From Paramacrobiotus metropolitanus (taxonomy: Eukaryota; Tardigrada; Eutardigrada; Parachela; Macrobiotidae), in the NCBI RefSeq assembly GCF_019649055.1, contig NW_026570263.1:186001-250000 (forward strand): a DNA stretch of 64,000 bases, in the 5' to 3' direction. Each line of letters starts with the position of its first letter. The stretch's first letter is position 1. Made by a program: the position numbers and the translations under genes. The notes below the pieces were generated by a model. It saw nothing but the letters and a program-made list of their open reading frames with translations. It made no database searches and was not told the origin of the DNA. Positions 36,732 through 47,600 of the stretch are shown here, piece by piece.

Positions 36732-38655
36732 GAATGGCGCCCATACAAATTTCTAACGGCATCTCGCCACACCACGATAATGTTCTGCTCCACAATTACA
36801 AATGTTATCCGGATGTATGGCGACGCTGCATTAATACTGTACTTGATTGTGTAAAAAATGGCTGGCATGTTGTCCCGGCAGCGACTGGCTGCGGGGGAAG
36901 ATAATGCCGGGCCATTTCCCCAGCTATAACCGGTGCGCGTGCCGCGGACAAAAGACCGGGTTGTGATCGCGCTGGGAAGCAGGCCTGGAATCAGGCCATT
37001 CAAGTGGCAAGCGGTAGTGACTTGCGAAAATGCCGACACTGTGCCGCAACAACCGGCATGATCGGCTGCACGGCGGCGTCAGTCAGTGCTAATGATCACG
37101 CTGACTTTCCTGCGATTACAGGACCGTGTTCATCTGCCCTTTCTCCGCGATAATTATGACGCTCGTATTCCCTGGAATTTCTGCTATGCCGTCTCTGCGC
37201 AGCATTTCTTTCGTCGGCTTAATTTTTTATATAATCTGCAGGAATACTATTCGAAGGTCACTCGCATAAGCTTACAAGCAGCACCATAACGGGGATTATT
37301 TTCAATTGCACCAAAATCGAAGCAGCAAAAGTACTCGTACCTGTGTAACAAGAAACTGTTGTAGTGTGATGGCTGTCCTAGCGCCGTGCAGATTTCTATC
37401 AGTTATAACTTTCTTTGCCTTGTAAATGCACAATATTTCTATTACAAAATTAATGTTTTTTAAATATTTTTTTGGCACAGTTGGGTTCTTTTACACACCG
37501 ACTTCCAGCCAAAACAATTCTAATTTTTGACGCGTAGCGTTTCTGCTGCCAGAAAATCTGGCCCAGAATCACCGTTAAACAACAAAATCCAGTGTTAACT
37601 TTGTAAGTATCGTACAACAGAAGAAGTTTTAAATGCAGCGGTCTCTTGCAATTTTAATTACAACCGAGACATTACGAAAGCGAGCTTTCGTAATGTCTCG
37701 TTACAACTCATGCGATTGACAGTTAATAACAAATACCCTTGTGATTAGCTGTGAAAAAGGACTGCGCAGATTTGTTGGATATATTCAACAAGCTAAGATA
37801 ACCATTTTCTGATGTTTAATATTTTAGTTTGATTAGGTTGCGTAAGCGGCTTTTGCCCGCACAGTTAACCTTTAATCAACACGATCCATAAACACACATT
37901 AATACACCGCGTACTGTCTTATCACGGTCAATAAAAATTATCACGGCCGAGCACACCTCTTTTTAATTGCCCGACCGGCCACCTGACTGTCTTACACTAC
38001 GATAGACAGCCGAGAGAAAAAGCGTCCCAAACTGATTTGGACCGGTCCTTATCACATCTAATCCCGCGATGGGTGCGTTCGTGCCGCTGACATTAGTCAC
38101 GGATTGTACAAGAAAAAGAACAAACTACTACCGTACTTACAAAACCATTACACTACACAAAGTCACAAACCAGATGTTTTCTCCGATACCAGCACAACAC
38201 GTTCTCAGCTGGTCGTTTACAAATGCATCAAGTGGACTTTGGCATGCAGTGATGGCATCTTGCACTCATCTGCTGTTGTGCGTATTTGCATGATTGGGCT
38301 ACCGTGCACTCGCATAGGCTGTTTATCGCACGTACGTGTCGTACGTGTCCACTGTGCAGTGTGTGTGTGGTGCAGCACGTATGCGCGTCCATTTGCTGTG
38401 TGTGCCTGATCATTTCCAGTTCCGACAGGCAGAAACACGAGTTGACTGCACCGTGCTAATCTTATCACACCGGGCAACAACATGAAGTGTCTCTTACCTT
38501 CCTGATTAACGAACCGCGACCAAAAATGTTCACCACAGATTTTTGACGTGGAGCGTTGAATCTGTCTAGAAGATGATTCTCTAGCGTAATCGGACAGTAT
38601 TAATCGTTCATTGCTCAGTATTTTTTTAACCCGCATTTATCCTATTTTTTCTACG
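36732..38655. promoter_or_regulatory. Shared 1.9-kb region between the divergent cyclase and kinase genes
   Basis: The two receptor genes start at either end and point away from each other, so both promoters probably lie here. No coding exon is supported. A 36-bp perfect hairpin sits near the middle (listed separately). Dinucleotide-rich GT/TGTG sequence occurs at 38.3-38.4 kb. I cannot place transcription starts. Confidence 0.5.
37658..37707. repeat. 36-bp perfect hairpin bounded by 7-bp direct repeats
   Basis: The 17-base arm CGAGACATTACGAAAGC (37665-37681) is followed by GA and then its exact inverse (37684-37700). TTACAAC lies immediately outside on both sides (37658-37664 and 37701-37707). 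The layout is that of a tiny insertion with a target duplication. Confidence 0.9.
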
Positions 38656-41600
38656 ATGGCCGCTATTTTACTACTCCTCTCTTTTTTCTTCTTTTCTTGT
38701 GTTTATTCTCAACACGACGTTCGTCCCCGGATTTACGAGCACCCCGACAGCGGTATCCGCTTCCAGGAGTCCGCGGGGGGCCGTCCCGGGAATCTGTTCA
38801 CGCTGGATCAGTATAACCGGATCTATCGGCTGAGCGGTGACAGCGAAGGACAGGGCTTCCGCACCAGCGTATCCCCCGCGTCGACGACCACGCAGGACGC
38901 GGCGCCGCTGCGTAGTCAGTTGCTGCTGGTTAGTGGGAATGAGACGGAGACGGTGCTGGCCTGCAGTGATGGAAGCGCGTGTGGCCTGGCTAACGGGGAG
39001 AACTGGAGCTGGAGCCCGCTGGATCGCACGGTGAGTCAGCGGTTTTACGTCACACCGATTCTTCACTGTGTCTTCTAATTTTTCTGCGTTCTGTCATTTC
39101 AACCAGATAAGCAGAACAGCAGTGTCATTAAGTAATTTAAAAAATTAAAAATTAATGAACAAGGCGGCCGAAATTAATGATTAATTGGTGGCGGCCGAAA
39201 AGTGAAGCCTGTGTTGGCGCGCAAGGTTCTTCGCGGTCCGCTGAATTATGCGAGTTTTTTCTGTTATCGTGCTTGACGATTTACTTGCCTGGATTCAATG
39301 TTATGTGTAAACAATCGTCAGATAATAATTCCATAATTATGAATAACTATTGGGCAATATTGGCATTCCCTCGTGAATCATGAAAGTGAGAATTTTCCCG
39401 TTTTCTCGTAAAAATGGTTGTTGGGAGATCGGCGAAGTTTTGCGGCATGAATCATCCCGCTTGTTGCATGCGTCGAAGGGAGATCGTGCGATATTGCGCT
39501 GGGTTGACAGAGCACAGCGGAGTGAGCTGCATATGCAACAAGTGTTCTGGGCCACTGTTTGCTGTTCGCCTGAGAATTTCGCAAATAAAGCGGGGCACAG
39601 TCTTTTCGTCGTTTCACAATTTGGGGCGACAGAAGAACAACGGAGTGTAGAAAAACACATATTTCGTGAATCATGTTACTGTGTCATACGTTACGAATTT
39701 GCGATAATTCGCCGTCAGAATTTTGTCAACATTTCTCTTTAGTAAATATTTAGTTATTATCAGTTTTTGCTGATGAATCAATACTGCAAAATTATTAATT
39801 TAACGTTGCTGTCTAATAGAAATATTCTTGATTTGAAACTGAGCTATTTTAGATCTCAAACGGATTTGCTGATTTTTAAATTTAGTGAGCAGTATCTCAG
39901 TATTTCGAAATTACCGTTTAATTCGTGTACGTAGACAAACAGACCCGATTACCTACAAATGACAGAGCGTGAGGCGACGAGATAGTGACCGAAATGTCGA
40001 CGAGATAATTTGCTTATCAGTGGCACCCAGACTGGCAGCATGTCGTCGATAACCTTTAATTTCTACTTAATTGTACCGCAGTTTTTCAAAGTAAACATCA
40101 ACGTAGCGATTGGAAATTGCACATAACAGATTTTGTCAGATTTCTCGTTTGCACCGTTACAAGTTCGTTGATGATGCTGTTTGATCCGGAAAATAAATAA
40201 AACGATGATCGCTGGTTGACAAATTGTGGCTACTTGCTCGCGATCATTTGTCTTTGTCGATGGAGCGGCTGCGCGCGCTCCTGTCAGCACATGTCGCTCA
40301 GCCGGCAATCCGCTCCAACCTGTCTCTAAACAGTTCACTTTCTGTTGCTTTTTCTAATCTCTGTCATCGCCAATCAACCGTGGCGATAAATCACTTCGAT
40401 CACAAAATGATGCCACTTTAGTAAACATTTAGTGGCTACCTGTATGTTTATACATGGAATAATGTTTATTTGTAGTTTATTTGTAATAAGTTACAGTTGA
40501 AGAATCTCTTGTGCTAAAAAAATCTGATATAGTTTTCTAATTGTTTTTGCATTACGTAACCCACATGATTCATTTAGCCGGGCAACGTGCGCGCGTCGCA
40601 CAATAAATTCTTACGAATATCTGACACACACTCGCATTACACATATTGCAGATGGGATCGAACAATTTTTCCCAGAAGCAGCAGGTCCTGGGCGTCGTCT
40701 TCGGCGGCTTCTACTACATCGCCGCCGAGGACAGCGGCACCGAATCCTCCCTCCCGGTCCTCAGCGTCCGCGAACTGAAGAACGGCCAGTTCCAGTACCG
40801 GAAAAAGATGGCCGGCAACGTGGAGGCCAAGATCTTCGTCAACCAGGCCTTCCGCAACAAACGCCCCTGGAAGCTCCGCCCCGTCTTCCTCACCGTGCGC
40901 CCCGCCGGCAGCCCCTTCGGCTACCTCATCACGGTGCAGACATCGGCGCGGCCCGGCGGCAGCTTCGAGTCGCGCATCGGCCGCTTCTGCGCCGAGGACC
41001 GCTCCCTCATGTCCTACATGGAGACGGGCATCCAGTGTACGGGCCGCGCGCCCGGGGCGTATACCATCGCCACGGCGGGGAGTGTGCTGACGCGCAATAA
41101 CAAGACGCAGCTGGCGGTGGTGTTCGGGAAGAACCAGCCGGGGACGTGGGAGACGGCGCGCAATATGGACACGGCGGTGTGTGTCTTCTCCCTGGAGGAG
41201 CTGGACCGGCGGTTTGATGAGGAGTTCGGCAAGTGTCAGGCGTACATGTACAAGAGCTCCGATCCCGTGGAGAAGCAGATGAGTAAGCTGCCCTGGATTG
41301 CCGGGTTGGGACCGCGGGGGCTGCCCAAGATGTGCAGCACGGTATGTACTCTGTAGGATAAAGCGAGCCATACGTTGCGTGTTTTACGGATTTGATGAAT
41401 CGATAAATAAGAGCGTACAACATTATAATATCCGGTGCGGAGAAATCGCTGGCAGTAAACAAGTATGCGTTAAACGGAAGCATCTAGTTTTTTGTACTCC
41501 ATTTTTTTTATAAAATAACACCAAGAGAATTTTTTCAAAAAGAAAGGTGAACGTTAAAATGTGTACTGTGCATATCGCTCGGCTTAATAAGAAAAACCGT

Positions 41601-44600
41601 AATTTCATTTTAATAGTGATTTTCTGTTATATTTGCTTATCTGAGTTATGTGTATAAATTTAATTTGATATGCGCGCGCTGATAAATTCCATTTTGTGGA
41701 AACTCACCTGAAAAGCGAACCAGCTGTGTTGTGAATGAGAAACGATGGTTATATTATGTACACTCGACAGTACTGTCGAGTAATGCTGTTTACAAGTAAT
41801 GCTGTTTACATGACGAATGCTTCGGTCGATGGTGGACTGGTTTAAATTCCCATGCTGTGTATGCAAAACACAGCAGGTTAATGGGTTACCTGCTACCGAG
41901 ATGAAACTATTATTATTAAACTGCGCATTCGGTGGAAATTTGTTTGACAAAATTCAGGAATTTATTTCTGCTGAGTAAGATATAGTACGTATCTGTACAG
42001 AGCGCACAGCTGCGTCATGATGAGCGCGAAATTAAAAGCAGATTTGTCTGTGTGCAGAGTCGGGACAAACAGTGCACGCAGATATCCATCAAGAACGACT
42101 TCATCGACGTCAAGGGCACTGTGGACGGGAAGGCCTGTGTGGAGACGTGGGACATGCGGGCGCTGCAGCTGGTCAGTGTCGATCTGCCGGCGGCCAACGG
42201 CGCTTTACAGGTACGTCCTTCCAGATCACGCTGGATCAGTCAATATTACTTTTATTTGTCAAGGTTTTCCCTTTTCTGCCCTTCATAAATGTCTTTTTAT
42301 CGCGTGCCTTTTGTGCTGGCGAAGAAAGACGAAAACATTACTAAGAAGTGTGCAAATGTGTTGTAGGAATCGTTGGCGGCGATGTACGTTGATAATACGG
42401 CGCTGCGTCTAACCGAATTGGTAAGAATTACTTGTATTGAATTTCCTGGCGATTTTGCTGTTAGTTACCGGCTCTCTTATTCTTCATGCAGACACTGTCG
42501 GATGGTATTTGTCATGCCGAGCCGCTGTCCCTCGTCCCCACGCAAGTACCAGCCCGGCAGCGCAACCAACCGCCGGCGTTTGTGCCGTCGCAGCTGACCA
42601 ATGAGGGCCGCGCGTACGTTGTCCTGGCGGAGAACAAGGTATAGCCAATCAGGCTACTTAGTGGACATGTTACGTAACTGATGCTTATCGCTGTGATTGC
42701 GATTGAGCAGATCCAATCGTTCCCGGTGGGCTGCGGCATGCACGCCACCTGCAGTCAGTGCATGCTGGCCAGTAAGCGGATGGGTTGTGGATGGTGCGAG
42801 ACGGGGTATTGCAGCACCACGGAGAAATGCGACGCGGCGTTTTATACCGATCGCTGCATTCCGGTTGTTGAGGAGGTAAGAGCTGCTAATGGGAGGCGAA
42901 AGATAACCTAAAAGACAATATTAAAACATAAGAAGGCATAAGAAAGCCTAACAAAACCTAAGAAAGTGTAAAAAACATAAGAAGACCTAAGAAAATCTAA
43001 GAAATTAGAAGGCAGAAGTAAGCCTACGAAAACATGAGAAGCATAAGAAAGCGTAAGAAGATTTAAGAAAGCGTAAAGAAACATAAAGAAAGCATAAGAA
43101 AACCTAAGAAAGCAGAAGAATTATGGACATTTCCTTCAACAAAACGTTAAATAATGGCGATACGTCTGACCCAACAGTTTTCCCCGCAAAACGGCAGCTT
43201 TGCCGGCGGCACGGAAGTGACCATTAAGGGCCGCCTCTTCGGCTCGCGCAACGCCAAGGTCAGCGTGCTAATCGCCGGAGCGGCGTGCCCAGTTATCAGC
43301 CGGACCAACGACACCGTGTAAGTAACACTTCTTTACTCACACAGCCCAGAAATTATTTATAACAAATAACGGATTAAACTGTGCGAATAATTATGATAGT
43401 AATTTTTTTTATTAATTTAGAATTACGTGTAAAACGTCGACATCATCGGCGCACGGCCCCGTAGAGGTCACCGTCACCGACCGGAAAGCCTCCAACCCCG
43501 ATCTGAAGTTCGACATTCTGGGCAAACACCATCTGGCCTCGCCGGTCTTCCGTTATCTGGTACGCGATTCTTAATCAAAAGGGCCACTGCTTTAATTAAT
43601 CTACAGGGAAATTGCGGATTCCTAGGCGCCGAAAATCGACAGCATCGCGCCGGCCTTCGGTCCCAAGACCGGCAACACCCGTCTGACCGTTACCGGCCGC
43701 GACCTGCGCATCGGCAACCAGCAGGAGATCCTGGTGGCCGGCATTGCCTGCCGCGTGATATCGGCGACCGGCGACACCGTCATTTGTGACACCGGCGCCT
43801 CGGAGAACTCCCAGAAAGGCGGCGTGGCGTTGGTAATTGATGGAAACAAGGTGGAGTCCACCGGGGAGGCGGTTAGCTTCGAGTATCGCGATGAACCGGA
43901 GATTCGCCAGCCGGCGGCCAAACTGAAGATGACGCTCAGGTAGGCGGATGGATTTCGCTGTACATTTTGAGCGTTATGCCTGGATAAATAATTCTGCTGT
44001 AGTATACTAAGAAAATAACCTTTCTTCATAAGAACAGAAATAAGAATGTTATTCATAATTTATAAGCAATAATTTGGGTATTAACTCTAAATCATCATCA
44101 TTCTTTATGTGTCTTTATTTGCACAAACCAGTCAGTCAAGAAATTTTGTAACAAAATGGAGCGAATTATAACAACAAAATCTCTTATCAACATTTTAAAT
44201 TATTCTACATTATTAACTGCAGGTCATTTGACAAAATTAATAATTATATTTAATACAATTATATTTGCTAATATAAATATATTTAATATAAATATACATA
44301 ATATTGCATTATAATTATAATTAATACAAAAATAAACAGAAAAATCGAAAAAAAAACATTTGTTGTATTTTTAGCGGGAGCAACATATTCGTCTTCCACG
44401 GCAGCAATCTGGACGCGTTCAGCGCCCCGCCGGTGCTGGTGCTAACCGGTTCAACGGCCGCCGGCGCCATGTTCCAGTTCAACAGGGTCGGTCACACTGC
44501 TTTGTTTATTCCCACTGGAATAGAATTGGTTAACGTGATGTTTGGAATTCAGTCTGGAGTTTGTACCGATTCATTTTAATCAGGAAATAACGGGTCGTTT

Positions 44601-47600
44601 CCGGTTGTAGACGTGCCTGCCGGTGCAGCAGGCCGACGTGCTGCAGTGCCCAGCGGTGTCCCTGCGCGAGCAGGCCGACGATCTGGGCGGGATTAAGGAC
44701 GTCAGCGTCCGTCTGGCCGGACCGGAAGTGGTCGGGGACGTGGCGCAACCGTTCCCGGTGGAGGTCTTCCCGGACCCGGAAGTGGACATGTGGAACGAGG
44801 AGAAGACGCCCGAGTTCACCGAGCGCCAGGGCGTCCAGCAGTACATCATCAAACTCACTGTACGTTTAGTTAAAAAACTAATTGCAGAAAAACATATACA
44901 TTTTGTAAAGTGGAAAATTGCTAATTAAGAAATCAACGAATCACCGTCTTATTATTTTTACTTGTCGCAGCGAAATTAAAATTATGTTAATTTGAAATGA
45001 TATTAATTATAAATTATAATTGAAGTCATATTAATTTGGTAATTAAAATATCCTTTTAGTAAAGGTCACTTCTATGCGCCTCAAAATTTTAGGGCGCATA
45101 GCACTTTCGTTAAATAAATCTGAGTAACTTATCAAATGAAATTATAGAGAGCATTACCTGCTGAATTTTTGTTTCAGTTCTTAATTAAATTCATTAAATT
45201 TAATATTCACATTTCACACCGGCGTTTCAATATGAACATTTGAATAAATATTATCTGAGAGAGTATTTGTTTATTTAATTCACCGTTTTCAGTTTATTTG
45301 ATTCAACATACTGAATTTATTTAATTTGAAAATGTAATGATATCTAATTTTTAGGGAAAACGGCTGGATACCGTCCTGGCACCGGGCGAATACCACATTG
45401 TGGTGGACCGCGAACCGTGTAACGTGACGAAACTAGAGGAAAACAACCTGGAGTGCCGCGTGAAATACAGCCCGGATCTGGACCAGGGCGAGGCCCTCCT
45501 GCTCTGGGTACGTCCGCCCAGACTGCTCCGTATTGTGTAAAGAGTGACCGATGACCTTTGCAGTTGGCCGTGGGCACCGCCGCCCCGCGCCGCTTCGGCG
45601 AACTGAAGCTGCCGCCGCCGAGCGCCCTGCCGACGACGAGCCACGAGGAGTACGGGAAGAGCAACCGCGACGTGACCATCGCGCTGGCCGTCATCGGCGG
45701 CGCCCTGACCCTCGCCGTCTTCGTCGCCATCGGGGTCATGGTGCGCCGCGCCCGCCGCAAGGCCAACGACACCCCGCCCTACTCCCCCACCTGGCGCGAT
45801 ATGGAGTCCGCCGAGACCCTCCTCACCAATGACCTCCAGAATAATTTGTGTAAGCCCTAACAGTAGCAATAAGCGATTAAAAACGAAACGAAAATTTAAT
45901 AATGAAAAAAAAACAAAAAATAATAAGAGTTAATTACAAAGAAAAAATAATTTCAAATTTTAAAATTCAGGAATTTTAATAAAGTTTTACAAGTATTATC
46001 GTAACAACAGCTTAGCCTAGTTAAGCCTAGTTTATTAACAACGATTCTAGCGTAATTTGACAGCATTATTCCATAGCACCGCCAAATAAAGGTCAATTTG
46101 ACAAAAATTTGTATAAAAATTGCTTTGCTCAGGATAACTCTGTAGAAATCACAGTTAAATAAGATAAAAAAATAAATCTACACATGAAAAAATATACCTG
46201 TAATAATGCAAAGAGACTGATGAAGTAAAAGTGTAAATGTGAATTACTAAAAATAAGAATAAGTTAGAACTAAGATGGTAAATAAATAAAATGAACAAAA
46301 ATTAAAGTAATTATATTAAAATTAAATTGATTATATTTTTGTGTAGTGTACGGCCGCGGGCGACCGGAAGTCCCGCTGACACGGGAGTTTATCGAGAGCT
46401 TCCGCAAGGACCGTTTGATTATCGACCCCGCCTACCTGGAGTACGGCCGGGAATTGGGAGCGGGCAGCTTCGGGACGGTGTACGAAGGACTCTTGCGCTC
46501 GGAGATCGGCGAGCCGGCAGCCGACGCCCGGCGGGTGGCCATCAAGACCATCCAAGGTCGGTCATATTTCTCCGTGTCGTTAGCTGCGTAATACGATGTA
46601 CTGTTGTCGTAGATCTGCCGACGCCCAGCAGTCTGAAGGAGTTCTTAAAAGAGGGCCTGGTGATGAAGGATCTGCGGCACAAGAACGTCATGATCCTCTA
46701 CGGCATCTGCGTCAGCTCGCCGGACGGGACGCTGACCAGTCCGGGCCTGGTCATGCCCTTCATGAGCAACGGCGATCTCCACACCTACATCCGCAAAAAT
46801 GTAAGCAGCACTGTCAGCAAAAATTTTGCCGTTAACAGTATTTAAATAAAATTATATTATTGAGCTTTGAAATATTCGAAATAAAATCCATTAAATTTTA
46901 TTTGCCATTACCCACCTGCGTAGCAACAAAATCGCGTGACCTTTGTCAGTTTGAACGTCAATGTGCGTAACTCAGCCGTCGTATTTCCTTTAACAACACC
47001 TAAACTAAAAGTATATTCAGTTTCCGATAAAATTTTAATTTTGCAATTTTCTTTTAATTTATTAATTACATTTTGATAATTTTTTTAATTTTTTCGGATG
47101 TTTTCAAATCTTTTCGTTGCCTGTGTAGGAAGTGGTGTTGAAGGACATTCTGGGCTTCTCGGTGCAGATCGCCGAAGGCATGGCCTACCTGTCCAGCCAG
47201 AAGATCGTCCACCGTGACCTGGCCGCGCGCAACTGCATGTGAGCCGGTCTTTTATTGGCCTTTCACCAAATCTGGCAACTACAATCATTGTGCTATTTTT
47301 AGGTTGGATGACGAGCTGAACGTGCGCATCGCGGACTTCGGGCATTCGCGCGACCTGTACGAGTCCAACCTGTATTTCAACCCCCAATCGCAGACGCCCC
47401 TGCCCTACCGCTGGATCGCGCCGGAATGCATCCACAGCGCCTACTCCACCAAATCCGACGTGGTCAGTTCAACGAATGATTTGTTAATAATGCGCTTGCC
47501 GATACATTTTAGTACAGTGAATTCGAGAATTTCCACAACACCCTGTAAATTTTCGAAGAATTCCGGTTTTTGGTGTAGATTCACTTCACTATTTATCACT

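Noticed and set aside
40637-41371. 244-codon open frame on the minus strand
   Set aside because: It mirrors the GC-rich Sema exon of the RTK, which has family motifs and splice sites on the plus strand; composition explains the antisense frame.
45072-45101. Hairpin CTATGCGCC / GGCGCATAG in an RTK intron
   Set aside because: A single 9-bp inverted repeat with no second copy or context.
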